NCBI GenBank assembly: GCA_019321725.1
Contig: CM033114.1
Coordinates: 19,076,278 to 19,140,277 of the forward strand
Length of the DNA stretch: 64,000 bases
Direction: 5' to 3'
DNA from: Paulownia fortunei
Taxonomy: Eukaryota; Streptophyta; Magnoliopsida; Lamiales; Paulowniaceae
In this document: piece after piece, positions 33,901 to 48,900 of the stretch
How the letters are laid out: every line of letters begins with the position of its first letter
Numbering within the stretch: position 1 is the stretch's first letter
Position numbers and translations under genes: made by a program
Notes under the pieces: generated by a model
Databases searched by the model: none
What the model was told of the DNA's origin: nothing
Seen by the model: only the letters and a program-made list of their open reading frames with translations

Positions 33901-36900
33901 ACCGAGGAAAAATATGATATAGGGAAGCGGGAGAACCTTATATATAAAAACTTAATCACATGAAAATACCAATGTTAAATACAATAAAAATTTAAAGGTC
34001 GTCCGCGCATATATAAAATGTTGATTTTGAATAGTGAATTTTAGTGATTTCAGAAAGAATAGTAAGAGAAAAAAGAGTGCGAGAATTAGTAAAATCAATC
34101 CGCGAAGAGAGAGAAATAAGTCCTAAATTCTGAACTATTTTCTTGGATTTTTAATTTTTTTAGCTTATTAATAGTACTTTTCTTCTAACCCCAAGACTTC
34201 AAAAATTCCGAAAGTACCAAGAAAGGTCCGAAAAGAATTGTCAGGTCTGGCACCATGTACAATCTTCTTTTCTCCTTGAATTTCGAACACTCCAATGTTG
34301 TGTCCAACACATGTCCGAGTCTTATCCATGTCTTAGGTGCCACTAAAGCATTTTTTTCAAAGTGTTCATGCATAGGCAAAGTGATCATTCAGGACATTAA
34401 GGAATCAAGGTAACTTTGTTGACACTTGCAACAATTCAACATACAAACAAAACCTAAGACAATTATACTGCGTATACCTTCTAATAGAACTATTTACTCT
34501 AAAAGTTGAATAGATTCATTGACATGGCATGGAGCTGATTTCTATTATGAATTATTATTTCAGTTTTAAGATACAAGTTGTGTTTCGATAATAGTTCGGT
34601 TTTGGGGGGAAATTTGGAGCTAAAGAATTGGGTGGATTTCCTATCCATCAACATGGTTGAAAAAATAGATTAAAATGGTTTCTAAAGAATTGAAATCCAA
34701 TAACTTAGATAGTGCAATGAATTAGTTATTGTGTATCTGAAATCCATAAGTCTTATCCTCCAACTCAGACACTCATATTACTAATAGTTTAGACCGTTTA
34801 GCCACTTCCATTCTATAACCCTCAAGAGCTCAACTTATTTAACCAATCAAAGAGCAGTAGATTAATCACTAAACTGATACGAGATGAGAATAGCCACAAT
34901 ATCACAAGAAACAATGAATACCTTTTCTCCTTCTCTATTTGGATCAAGGAGTGGCTTTTGTTCAGAAGCGGGCAAAGGCAGAGCTGCATTCCAGATCTTT
35001 CTCCATGAGTTCCCTTTATCGGACATTCTCTCAGAAAGTCTTCCACGAGGAGGCCATTCGAATTTTGACGCTTCCATTGAATTAGATTGAGACTCTTCAA
35101 TCTTTTTACTGTCATCATTTTCCCAATCTTTTGGCGAATGCCATCGAATAAAATCTTCAAAGACAGCATCTGGATTAGCTGCCTTGAATGCAGACATGTC
35201 TGTAGTCAGGTTCAGAAAAAATCTTTCCATGGTTAGAATACTTTGAGAATGGCAAAAAGACCTACTTTCTTAAACATTCTAACAGAACTTTACAGGAAAG
35301 GCCAATCCACCCGGCGTGCTCTCTTCAATACAAATATGAAGCGAAAATTCAATCAAGATAATTGGGTGTCTGTCTGTTTCGTTTTGAAACTAAATCAGAT
35401 AGATGGATGGAAATAGCAAGCCATGGATGCAACCAATTAGAGGCCCTCGACTTTCGGCAAAAAACAACAAATTTGTCAGAATGCAGTCACTCCATATGCT
35501 TGATTCTTGCATAATTCTCTTTTAACATTGTAAGATAAGGATATCAGTCCAGAAAAGAAAGACGATATTTCCTCACTTGGTTGTAAGTGATCCTTGTGAA
35601 GATCTGGACAAATCTAGCAAGCCACTATATCCAAATGCTGACAATGAAGATCATGTAGATTCATACATAGTTGTCAGAGAGCATAAATGCACCTACCCCA
35701 CCTAGCCCCCATCCACAACTAGAGAGAGAAAAGGATGAAAAACAACAAGCACCGAGCGAAATACTTAAAAGAAGAAACCAAAACAAGAAAGCAAAGACAG
35801 AAACAGCAAAGGAGCTGCACGATTAAATCATATTAACATCAGAAAAGGGATAAGGCATCCCTGAAACAAGCTTACTGCTAAAAAGCAACTGCGTGCAGCT
35901 TTATGACTTTCAGTCCTAATTTTCTTATACATCCTCAATGACAATTAACTTTTTGAACAATATTGCATATCTCAAAAACTAATAATTGCAAACATCATCT
36001 TTCATTATTCCAATTATTCACAAAAATTGCCATTGCTGGTTCTGCTCAAAGATAGAAAGGTCATTATGCACATAAAACATGGTGGGAAAGCTAGTTATAG
36101 AAAAGCTAAAAGCTACTAGCAGTACAAAATAAAAGCTCTGTCATGAAGAAAGAAAGTAACCTGATGCCAGAATATCCTTTTCAAGTTGAGCAGAGAAGCT
36201 CTGCAACGAAATGCAAACAAACAATTGTTATTTAACAAATAAGTCAAATAGCAGGAAGTGGTCTTTGAAGCCATATCTTGTAGCTTCTTCTACTCCCAAA
36301 TAAATAAAATCACAGACAAAGAGCTTGAAAGTGGCTGCTCAAAAACCAGCGGATTTGTAGTTACTAACCTTAATAATTCGCCAATGCTTTAAAAATTTCC
36401 TAAGCCTGTGCTTGCATGGAAGGATTTTGATTTGAAAAAAGATTTGGAGTTTAGGGTTTTAAATGGTTCATAAAACTACGTGAATTTCTAATCCCTCCTA
36501 ATACTTAAAAAAATAACTCAAAATTGATAATTATGAATTCGCAACCCATAATAACTCAAAATTATCCAAACAATCTCGAATGGATTTGTTATTGTAGATC
36601 AAATTCCTAAGCTCCCAAGCTCTTCAATCCAAACACACTCTTAGGTAAAATGGTGAATGATAAACACTCAATATAAGATGCTTGTGGGGCCATCATATCT
36701 GTCAACCAAGAAAAAAATGCACCAGTATGTCGAATTCTCTATCAAATTTCAACTGACAACAGGCCAACATAATTTTCAACACAAAGCATTCGCCATTAAA
36801 GAGGCGAGCAAAGATTTCTTAGAATGTACAAGCCTCATTTTTAATGAGGAAAAGATTGTAAACTGCAATCGTTTAATCTTACAAATGAATCACCCAAGGC

Positions 36901-39900
36901 TTCAGCAGCTTGAAGTCGTTCTTCATGCATGTCTTCAGTCATAGGAGGAGGATCCTACAGTAAGAGTAAGAGAGGAGCCGCATGTTATTCACCTAGGTGT
37001 TGTTGAGACCGGATTGCGCATAGTGCAGGAAGGGGGAGAGGAAGATGCCAAAGATAGCTAGCTAATTTAGCAATTAACCTGGGTTATTGGTGCATGCATA
37101 GTCTTGCATGATTTTAAAAGCATCATAGACCCTGCAACCCCAGCGGAACCCTTCCTGACATGTTGAGATAGCTTAAATGCAGAAACAAGATGATATCTAG
37201 AATAAGTACCTACTACATTCCAGAACAAAACAAGCAATCTGGATTAACAGAGTTTTAGGATGAACAGGGACAAGAAAATTCCCACACAGACCAAAATCTG
37301 CAAGTATCTAGTATTCATTCCTATTGGAAGCACGAGTATGACACGGCATTTATAGCAAGTCTCCAGTCAGTCGCACCATAAGTACTTGTGATCTCATCAT
37401 CACTTCCCAAACTTCAATAAACAATTACTTTACACAGGAATACAAATATCACGCATTTACCAACATTACTGACCTTTGACAAAATAAGAAATGACATAAA
37501 CTCGAACCCATCTCCCCTGAGAACCATTTAATCACAGAAATTCTTAAATAATTTTATAGAGATTGAATCTCACTTGTCCTGTTCAGAAACCCAAGCCATA
37601 CTTGATCCAATAATGCAGGGCTCAGATCCATTTCTTTTGTTGCTTACTTCCTTTTCTTTTTCTTATAATTCAATTATATTCTACATTTTTTGCATCAGTC
37701 TTGTTATGATCAGCTAGCAAGTAACGAAGTTGTTGAAAAATCATTCAAAGATTCAGCAAATATTACATGGTTCTCATTGAGCAACGAAAATGGATTTAAA
37801 GCTGGAAAGAGAAGAGATGAGATGGATAGCCAAGCAACTGATAGAAGCCTTAAGTAGTCTTTGTTCAAAAAGTGTGCTTGAAAGACTGAGTTTGTACCCC
37901 CTATTTCAATCGGTCGGGTTAATACTGTGGAGAGATATTAACCAATAATAATAGCCTCATCCAACAAAATTTATTATTTATTATCTATTATCTAAATCCT
38001 TTGCAATTGTACAGTTGTTATAAAAGGGCTTATTTCCAAATTTGAATTATTAACATTATTAAATAGATTTCTTATCAAGAGTTTCACTCGTTCAATAGAT
38101 CTCTGATCAACAGGTTCACTTCTTAAATAGATTTGAACAACTGCAATTAGTAAATAGTTTTTTTCAATTATTAGTGCAGTCAAGAAAGACCAAGGCCTTG
38201 GTGTTATTTCAGAAAATGTTTTCTTTCTTCCGGAATGGAAAATGTGTTTGGGATTAACTTTTCGGGGAAATACATTTTTATTCCCAAAATACTTATCAAT
38301 CATTACTCTAATAAAATAATCATATATTCTATTATATCCCCACTAATTACAACAGAACAACATTGACAAGAAATCTGAACTTAAAAATGTCACCCACTAA
38401 CCATAATAAACTCAAAAAACACATTATATCATTTTTTCCCAATAAAACATTCAAACACATTCACATTCTCCACACATTCCCCAAATCCACTACCCAAAAT
38501 ACATTCCCCCAAAGTAATTTTTCCGGAATGCCGTAAATAACACCAAAACAAAGCCCTAGATACTAAGCATATTTTCAAAAGATACTAAATAAAATAATAT
38601 AATAATAATCATAAGAATTATACACGCTAATTTATTTGGTGTTGTGTCTGAAGTAAGGAAAAGGGGTGAATTACTCATCTGAGGAAATTTTGCAGACCCC
38701 ACCACTAGCTTGTAGTGAGTAAAAAATTAGAGTTGTGTCTTGCTTTTCACCTGTCAATGTTACTGCCAAAACGTTCACCAACTCCATGAAAAGCGGAAAA
38801 GTTCCGTGGAATCTGAAGATTTTCCTGCAGTCAAATGCAAACTCAACATCAGGTCAATTAATGTATTACAACTATCACAAGGAACAAAGTTAAAATAAAC
38901 TACCTGTACATGAGCAATAGCAGAATCATCATTTCTGCCAATATCATGCCCTTTACCCTGAAGACGCTTCTTATGAATGCATATTGCCAGCTGAGACCCA
39001 TATAAAGGATCCCTTAAATGGTATTCGCCAAATCAAGATTTTTTTTAAATGCATAAAAACAAAATTAGGAGTTATATTTTTCTTCTTCTTCTTCTTTTTC
39101 TTCTTCAGAGAGAGAGAGAGAGAGAAAGCAATCTTCATTACATGAGAATCAATGAACGTAATCTTCATTAAATGAGAATCAATGAAAGCAATCTTAGTTA
39201 CATGAGAATCAATCTGACTTCAATGACATTATAGAATAACCAACATCATAAACAGAAAACCTACTAAAGTTCCTCAGATTGCAGTAACATGTTAAAAAGC
39301 ATGAGTGATACACCAATGCTACGGGTTCATTGGCAACAATGAATTTGAACTCTGAAGTTTCTGTTGTAAATAGTAATTCAAATATCATCAAGCATTTCAA
39401 ATCTATTGTATTATACTTCTCCTTCCTTTGTTAATACCTACAGAAATATATGACTGCAGACACAGTGGATTTTCCTGCTCTTTCATTGCATTATGCCAAC
39501 AATAGAAGTGTAGAACTTTATTACTGGAAAGGAAGATATCACTGGGAGAGAAGTTACTGAAAATAACCTTAGGTTAAATTTGTAGCAGTTTTACCCATTT
39601 CAGTTAATCCTAAGCTTCATAATATTTTAGCTCCCAGAACACATGCCATATCAATCATAATCTTAATTAAGGAAACTAGCAATTTCAGGATGATCAAGGA
39701 AAGTAGATCAACAGTCATCAGTATAAATTGTTCCAGGTCATACTCAAAGAAAGTATAACTACACAACAAAAGAATTCATCATGTAGCAGCAAAATGATAG
39801 TCAGACAGGCTGGGACAGGGGGTGCTCACAGATAGAGATAATTTGTACTAAGAAAACCAACCATGTGCAGTCTCTGATTGATCAAACAGGTGGATAGGTC

Positions 39901-42900
39901 GATTGTGCCATTGGCTGGCATTCTTGGTAATGGCTGTAATTCTTCCCAACACCAACGAACCTCCCGCACAAACTCTATCCAGAGTACAGCAATAGCTAAT
40001 CAAATAAACAACAAAATAACAAAGGTTAGACAAGTATAAAAAGATAGAGAGAGAGAAAAAAAAAAAAAAGATCTGCATGTGACCATAGTCACTTCATAAG
40101 CTCCTTCAGATAGTTATCGCACTAGTAGATCTTCAAAGAGAATACCACGTATATTGCAGTTGCCAAACCAAAGAGCATGTAAACAGAATTGTGCAAAGAG
40201 TGAGTCAAGTGGAGCGCCTTTAATAGCTTTAGAACTTTTATGCTCGCGCTGAGAGAAATTCAATTGAGCTTCCATAACTGCATGGAGAAAAGAAATTACC
40301 TACAGCAACAAATTGACACCCACATGCATCTACAACCAAAACCGCAACATCATGCAATTAACAAATCCTTTTTGTAATCCTCAATAATGACTTATAATCT
40401 AAAGCATTAGTTAATATTTTATAGCTAATACAACATTATTGTGGATAAATTCCAACATGAGTGTTGTCCTACTTCCCTTGGTCATGCATGCAAGCAAAAT
40501 ACAAATTCATTGACGTTTGGGTTCAAATAACTATTTAGAGTGTGAACAGAATTAGAACAAGAATATCATAATTGAGAAGCAACATTCATCAACTATGTCA
40601 GTTTTGAGAAGAAACAGAGACCAACAGTGTCAGAAGTATGAGCTAAACAAGGGCCATTCTCCTTTAGGCAATCAAAAATGATGTGGCAACTGAAGAAAGA
40701 ATGTTGAAAAGAAAAGATTTAGTAGTAATATTCCCAGTTATTAAGGGATTTGTTAGCTATAAATAATTGATGTAAATAGAAGATATAGTCAATGTTGTAA
40801 ATTAGGAAATTAGTTAGGCCAGCTAGCTATTGTAATCAGTTTCCTGATTTTGTGCTTGTACTCTTTCCTATAAGGAGATCCCTTGTAAACCTGTGAATAA
40901 TATGAGCATGAGCATATACAGAAAAGTTTTCATGGTATCAGAGCCACCCTAAAAAAAAAAAAAAACTTAGTTTCGTTTCTGCACAATTTCTTCGCTGATC
41001 AGCAATGTCTAACGTTTCCTCTGTGTCAACCCCACTAGTCACAATGCAACCAACCAATCCTGCAACCCAAGACCCAAATACCAATTCTCACTCTGTTCAA
41101 ATCACCACTATTCGCCTTAATGGTGATAATTATTTACGGTGGTCCCGATCTGTTTGAATATACATCAGAGGGCGGGGAAAGATTGGATACCTGACGGAGA
41201 CGAGAAGGCACCAGCACCAGAGGATCCAACATACGCGACTTGGGATGCAGAAAATTCAATGATGATGACTTGGCTCGTGAACTCTATGGATGAGGATATT
41301 AGCTCCAATTATATGTGCTACTCCACGGCCAAAGAGCTCTGGGATAACGTGAAACAGATGTATTCTGATTTGGGAAATCAGTCTCAAATCTATAAATTGA
41401 CTCTGAAACATGGTGAGATTCGGCAGGGAGAAGACACGGTGACCAAGTATTTAAATTCATTAAATCGCCTTTGGTAGGACTTGGATGTATTCAATGATTA
41501 TGAATGGAAATCCACTGAAGATGCCAATTACAACAAACGGACTTTGGAGGCTCATTGTATTTACAAATTCCTTCCTAGACTCAACATCGAATTTGATGAA
41601 GTACGGGGACGAATCATTGGTAGGACTCCACTTCCACCAATAGGTGAGGTGTTTGCTGAGGTTCGAAGAGAAGAGAGTCGCAGACATGTAATGTTGGGGA
41701 AGAAGACTACTAACGGGCCTGTTGAGAGTTCTGCCCTTATTGTTACTGAGGCTACTGCTAATAAATCAGCCACTTTTCAATGAAAACTTGAGGAGAAGCC
41801 ACGGGTCTAGTGCGACAATTGTAACAAACCACGCCATACTCGAAAAACTTGCTGAAAATCCACGGAAAACTAACGAAATAGAAAAACAGCTAGCCTGGTG
41901 ACAGAAACAGCCGTGCGGTTCCATTTGCCAATGAAGCTGAAACAAGCCCTTTCAGTAAGGAGAAAATGGATCACCTTCTGAAGCTGCTAAAATCTAATTC
42001 CTCATCTGGTATTCCTCGTGTTTCTCCCGAGCAAACAAGTTGTATATCTAATGCCCTTTCTTGTTGATCAAAGTCTGCTCCATGGATCATTGATTCTGGA
42101 GCCTCTAATCATATGACCAACCTTTCCAATCTTTTTAGCACTTACTCACCATGTTCTAGCATTAAAAAAATTAGAATTGCATATGGTAGTTTTTCACCCA
42201 TTGCAGGAAAAGGTTTGATAAAATTGTCCGAGAATATAGATCTTAAATTTGTTCTCCATGTCCCTAAACTAGCTTGTAACCTTTTGTCTGTAAGTAAACT
42301 AACCAAATAATCTAAATATCGTGTAATTTTATGTGATTCTTACTATGAATTTCAGGACTGGAGCTTGGGGAAGAAGATTGGCAGTGCTAAGATAATAGGT
42401 GGACTTTACTACTTTGATGGTGAATTCTCCAGTAATAAAAAGGCTCAAGGCCTTAGAAGTGTTAGTCGTAATACTGTTTATGAATAAATAATGCTTTAGC
42501 ATTTAAGACTAGGACATCCTAGCTTTCCCTATCTTAAACATTTGTTTCCTACTTTATTTAAGGGTTTGGATTGTTCGTCATTTTATTGTGAAAGTTGTTT
42601 ATCTAAGAATCATCGTACTACTTATGCTTCTTCAAAACCATTTTGTTTGATACATAGTGATGTTAGGGGACCTTCAAGAGTCACTGCTATCTCTAAGAAA
42701 AATAATTTGTTACCTTTATAGATGATCATACCCGTTTATGTTGGGTTTATTTGATGAATGAAAAGTCTAAGGTTGAAAAAGTTTTTACACGATGGTTGAA
42801 ACTCAATTTCAAACAAAAATTTGCATTCTGCACACTGACAATAGAGCCGAGTATTTTAATGAAGTTTTGGATAGTTTTTTGAAGGAGAAGGGTATCCATC

Positions 42901-45900
42901 ACCAGTCCCACACAAATACCCCTCAACAAAACGGAATTGCTAAAAGAAAAAATAAACATTTACTTGAAGTGGCTCGTGCAATAATGTTTTCAATGAATAT
43001 TCCAAAATATATTTGGGGGAAAGCTATTTTAACAGCCTCTTATTCGATTAACAGGACGCCTACACGTGTTTTAAAATATAGCATGCCATTAAAATATTTT
43101 AAAACAACTTTTCCCTTATCAAAGATATACTCAGATTTACCTCTAAAGGTTTTTGGTTGCATTGCTTTTGTTCATTTACCAAATAATACTCGGTCCAAAC
43201 TTGATCCTCAAGCTGAAAAATGTATTTTCATAGGGTATGCTTCTAATAAAAAGGGATATAAGTGTTATAATCCCCAATCAAGAAAATTTTATGTGAGTAT
43301 GGATGTGTCTTTCTTTGAAAATAAATCTTACTTTCACAAAATTCTCTTCAGGGGGAAAATGAGGTGATGGAAGAAATTTTTGGGATTTATCTCCTACTCC
43401 TTTACCAAATATAATTTTGACTACTTCACCTCATTCTTCTCATCCTATTGTTATTCTTGAAATTCAAAGTCAGGAACAATGTGATAAAACTAATGAGAAT
43501 AATGAGAAAAGAACAGTAGGCTGCAAATGAGTTTTTACTGTGAAATGTAAAGCTGATGGTAGTATAGAGAGATACAAGGCAAGACTAGTAGCAAAAGCGT
43601 TCGCCCAGACCTATGGAATTGATTATCAGGAAACCTTCTGTAGCTAAGATATAAACTCAATCAGAATCTTGTTATCTTTGGCTGTGAATTTCAGTTGGTC
43701 ATTACACCAATTAGATGTTAAAAATATCTTTTTAAATGGAGATATTGAGAAAGAGGTCTTTATGAATCCACCACCTAGGTTTGTGGGATATTGGGACCAC
43801 ACAAAGTTTGTAGACTAAAAAAAACTTTATATGGTCTCAAACAGTCCCCTAGAGTTTGGTTTGAGAGATTTGGAAGAGCTGTGAAAAGTTGTGGTCATTG
43901 TCAGAGCCAAGCTGACCATACCATGTTCTACAAACACAGTAGAGAAGGTAAGGTTGCAGTATTAATTGTCTATGTGGATGATACAGTCTCGACAGGTGAT
44001 GACAATGAAGAATTGGAGAGACTAAAAAAGAGACTTGCAGCTGACTTCGAGATCAAGAATTTGGGTGCATTGAAATACTTTCTTAGAATGGAGTTTGCTA
44101 GATCCAAAGAAGGTATATTTGTTAATCAAGGTAAATATGTTCTTGATTTACTTGGTGAGACAGGTTTGCTAGGATATAAACCAGCTGAGACACCTATTGA
44201 GCCCAACCTTAAGCTACAACCTTCTAAAGCTAAAAAAGTATTGAATAAAGAGCAGTATCAGAGACCAGTTGGAAGACTGATCTACTTGTCACATACACAT
44301 CCAGATATAGCTTTTGCAGTCAATATGGTTAGCCAGTTTATGCATTCACCTAAACAAGAACATTTTGATGCAGTTTATAGAATTCTCAGATATCTAAAGG
44401 GGACCCTTGGAAGAGGTTTACTATTCAAAAACTGTGGGCATTTGCAAATTGAAGCCTATAGTAATGCAGATTGGGTTGGGAGTGCTATTGATAGGCGATC
44501 AACTTCTGGCTACTGCATATTTGTTGGAGGTTGGAGGTAACCTTGTCACCTAGCGGAGTAAAATGTGGTAGCAAGAAACAGTGCATAAGCCGAATTTAGA
44601 TCAGTTGCTCATGGGATTTGTGAGGTGTGATGGGTTAAGAGACTATTGGAAGAATTGAAGATCTCTAATTCATTACCTATGAAAGTGTACTGTGACAATA
44701 AAGCTACTATTTCAATTGCTCACAATCCAGTGCTTCATGACAGAATAAAGCATGTGGATATAGACAAACACTTTATCAAGGGAAAGCTCGAAAACGGATT
44801 GATTTGTATGCCGTACATTCCTACTACTGAACAAGTTGCAGATGTGCTTACAAAGGGACTTCCTACAAGACAGTTTGACAGACTAATTAGCAAGCTGGCT
44901 ATGGAGGATATCTTCAAACCAGCTTGAGGGGGAGTGTTGAAAATGAAAGATTTGGTAGTAATATTCCCAGTTATTAAGGATTTGTTAGCTGTAAATAATT
45001 GCTGTAAATAGAAGATATAGTCAATGTTGTAAATTAGGAAATTAGTTAGGCCAGCTAGCTATTGTAATCAGTTTCATGATTTTGTGCTTGTACTCTCTCC
45101 TATAAAGAGATCCCTTGTAAACCTGTGAATAATATGAGCATATACAGAAAAGTTTTCAAAGAAAGAGAATGAAATATTGTACCCTCATGGAAAAGATCTT
45201 TTAGCACACGATCAAGAACTGTTGGTGGAGGTATGACTGCTGAAGAGTTCAGATTTTCAGAGCCTGACTTTTCAATCAAGAGAAAGAGTGAAACAAGGAA
45301 AATCATTGAAAACTCACATACTTGCAGACCAAAAAATATAAACAATTCCCATTTGATTTATCAAATTATGCATATAAGATTTTCAAACCTGACACAAAAT
45401 CTTCCATAAATTGAGCCTCCAATGACATCTCCAATGCCTTAACCATAAGGCGCAACTGTGATGCAAATCCAATAGTGTTTCCATCAGAAATACCACTGCT
45501 AAACATGGATAAATAGACGTCATTGGATCACTTCCCAAAAAAGGAGCAAATTCTTACAATGCACCGCAAAATTGAAGACCATAATACATTAGACAAGTCC
45601 TTCCTTCAAAACAACATTAATTGATACGAGAATGCAAGCTAAAAATATTTTCCCACGAAAATTGATCCAAATGTTACAGCACCAAAGTTTCCAGCATTAA
45701 CAGTTCTTATTGGGGATGAAGGTTTACAAAGATGGTGCAGGTATCAGTAAGATTTTTTTGCACAAAGGAAACAGCCCGCAAGTGTCGGAAAGGACGAGCA
45801 CGGTTGAGAGAAAAAGATATCACTTAGGTACACAACGGAAGGAAAAGAGGAAAGAATAAGTGACCAGAAGAGAGAAAGGAATTGTGCATGAGACATAGGG

Positions 45901-48900
45901 TAATAGGGCTGCTATCTATGCAACCTTGGTATTCAGTGAAGCTCAATTACATGTGTAACCGCCAAAGCATAGGAATAATTCACCAGTTAGTAGGACAAAC
46001 ACATCACATGTCCACATTGAACTTAAATTTTTGAAAGGACTCACGAGGAGCAATGATTGGGCCACTCAAAAGATTTTGGATTTTTATGCCAATAAGAGTA
46101 TTTGTTTAAAAGAATTTTGGAAGAATATAATTGGGAAAGCAAAGACTGAAAAACCAAAAGCCCAATGTCGGAGTATATGGAAGAAGCCCAGGATTTGGAT
46201 CAAGAAAAGGATTATGGGAAAAAATACATGTTACCAGAAAGATTGTTTTGGATAAGGCTCATATGGAGTCTCCAACAGAAAATTTAAATATTTCAATAGG
46301 CAGGTGAAACAATATTTGCACTGATCATCACAAGGATTAGCAACACAGATCTCTCGAAAAAGAGCTTTTAGGTATAAATAAACTGATTTACTGTATGCAA
46401 AATAGCAACTAAGATAGGCATTATACAAAAACAAATGATGGCTGACAATTATACATTAACTTCTACTAAGAGTGACTTGTAACTCTCCATATACTCTTAT
46501 TGATTAGCATTGCACGTGCAGCAGCTTCCTATTTCCCAAGGACTTTAATGAAGATGCCCTAACTAGACACATCTTTAGGTGAAACATATAAAATATTACA
46601 CGCAGATGGAGAACAAACATCTCCAAGCACATACACAGCAACAGTATTCTTACAGAATTTGGGAAAGACTTGGATACAAGAACCACTTATCAGCTTCCAG
46701 AGGTGAGGCATTCTCCAATTCAGCCATATCTAGAGAACTTTCAGCTGTTATCTCAGACCAAATAGCAAGCAACTCAAATCCTGCATAAGGTAACTTAAAC
46801 AAATGTAAGGAGAAAACTCTTGTGGGATCTGAGTGATATTTACGGAATTCAAGACACTAAAACTATGCAACAATATCCAATCCAGGAGAGCACCAAAATT
46901 GTAAAAAGTTCTCTCCAAAGTGACAGTGTCAAGGACCCGTACATATTTGCAAAGATCGCATGGATTTCAATCTTCACTTTTCCAAAAATCAAAAAAGAAA
47001 AGGTGCATATCTACAGGATCCCATGATTAATTTTGTTATCTCATTTAGTCCTGTAAAATTCCAACTAGGATGATCTTTACACAGAAGTTTTTTCATAGTC
47101 CAGTTGCAAAACAAAATCATGAAATCCAGTCAACTCTATTTTATTTCCATTGTGATCCCCATCCCAAAGCATAAAGTGGCAAGAAGCTTTGAGCACCAGC
47201 AACAATACAAAGAAACAAAATTAAAGCTATTATAAGCAGCAGCATATTTACCTTTGACTGGGTCTTCAGCAGAGTACCACTCACTCCAAGGACAATCATC
47301 ATCCCATTGCTTTTTGCAATGGGTTTCACGATCAAAATTTTCACCAGATTCATTAATATCAGCATCAGCTTCTTGCATTTCGCCCTCATCATCATAGATA
47401 GGGGTTCTGTAGGTTAACTTCATCTTGAAGCGGACTTTAAAATGACGCATGGACAAGTGCACTGCAGCATAGGCCTTGGGTATATGTTTGAAAAGATTGA
47501 CTAACATATTAGTAGAAAATTCTTTATCACATATACAACTCAAAAGTACATAATAAAATCTGTAAAATCAATGAATGCAATAGGAAATGCTAGTATTTAG
47601 TCAGTTATACACAAAGCATTCTACACAAGCTTAAAGATAAAAAAAACTATGCATATACACACAGTTGCTGAGCTATCAGAATTGTAAATCAGTTCAAGTT
47701 AAAGGACTATTGAGTAAAGAATATATACAAACCTAAACCATTACAATAACGGGACCAATGTCAATGCAACCCTTCATTAGTACATAAATAAAACGTAGAA
47801 ATGCATAACTGCAAATACTACAAATGGAATTCCCAGTCACTAAAATGTGATGGAAAACTAAAAAGTGTGAAACAATAAACAAGACATCTGAAGGCAAAGA
47901 AAGAGCATAGTCACGTAACATGAGTTTCAATAAACTTTAATGCCTAAAAAGATAACAAACTACCAAATTTGATCGATAAACAACTATATATAACTGCACA
48001 AGGGTGTTCTTTAAAATTGAGAATGAATAGAACATAAAAAATTTATAATTAAAATAGAGAATGAACAGAACATACAAATTTGGAAACAAATAGCTCGTAT
48101 AATCCTTCCAAATGCATAAGCTTTACTGGAACCTGGCTACCAATGCAGTCAGCTTCAAATCTTCTCGTCAAAACTGTTCCCATGTTTTGAATGCCAATAT
48201 AGGCTTTGCGCAAAGGATCATGAACTGGAACAAATGCAGGCCACAGGCTGCAACAAATAAGCACAAAAGAGATCAACTGCTTTGTGCATTTTAGTCCTCA
48301 CTTAAAAGGAAGAAAATCGCATTTACTTGTGCATAATCAGCAGTAACCTACATCCATCAACAGAAACCAAAGCAAAAAAAAGAAACTTTTGCAGTCCAAG
48401 AAAAAAACATAGGGAATATTTGGTTTTATTTGGGTGTTTTGGGAGAATGTGTTTTGGGGAACATATTGGAGAATGTGTGTATTTGGAGGAAAATGTATTG
48501 AAAAACGTGATGTATGTTTGGTTTTATTTTGGGAGAATAAATGCAGAATGAAAAGGGGGTGGGAAAATGAATTCAAATATAGCCATAAATTGGGAGACAT
48601 TCTGTACTGGAATGAAATGTTTTATAATCTTCTAACTCAAGCCCTAGAGTTAAAAGACTCTTATTTCACACTTAAATTCCTAATTTAAATGTTCCAAGAC
48701 TTTACAAGTCAACTTCAGAGGACCAATGGTCTCAGAGCCACCATTCTTTTAGAAAAGAAGGCTTAGTGGTTCCCACAAACATTTTGAATTCCAAAGAGTA
48801 TCTTCATGCTAGTGGAAGATAATGATAACACCCCACAACATTTTGGATATCCATGATCATGCATATGTTTAAATAGGTTTTCAAAGGTAGTAACTACTCA

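Larger units (their letters stand above)
40702..45158 (+). mobile_element. Ty1/copia retrotransposon inserted antisense in RAB3GAP1 intron 11
   Basis: A 4457-bp element with both LTRs, a primer-binding site, a polypurine tract and a gag-protease-integrase-RT-RNase H order (copia order). It is flanked by a perfect 5-bp target duplication AAGAA (40697-40701 and 45159-45163). Reading by eye, the two LTRs differ by about 8 substitutions, a 1-nt indel and a 6-nt indel over about 224 aligned bases. At commonly used plant rates this suggests an insertion of order one to two million years. Numerous stops and frameshifts make it non-autonomous. Confidence 0.95.

Noticed and set aside
34822..35169. 115-codon minus-strand ORF
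   Set aside because: Alternative frame of RAB3GAP1 exon 19; the other frame gives the conserved GAP domain.
46031..46255. 74-codon plus-strand ORF rich in Lys and Trp
   Set aside because: Intronic, antisense to RAB3GAP1, no recognised domain and no start context.
47141..47395. 84-codon minus-strand ORF
   Set aside because: Alternative frame of RAB3GAP1 exon 8, which encodes [17 protein letters not shown] in the true frame.
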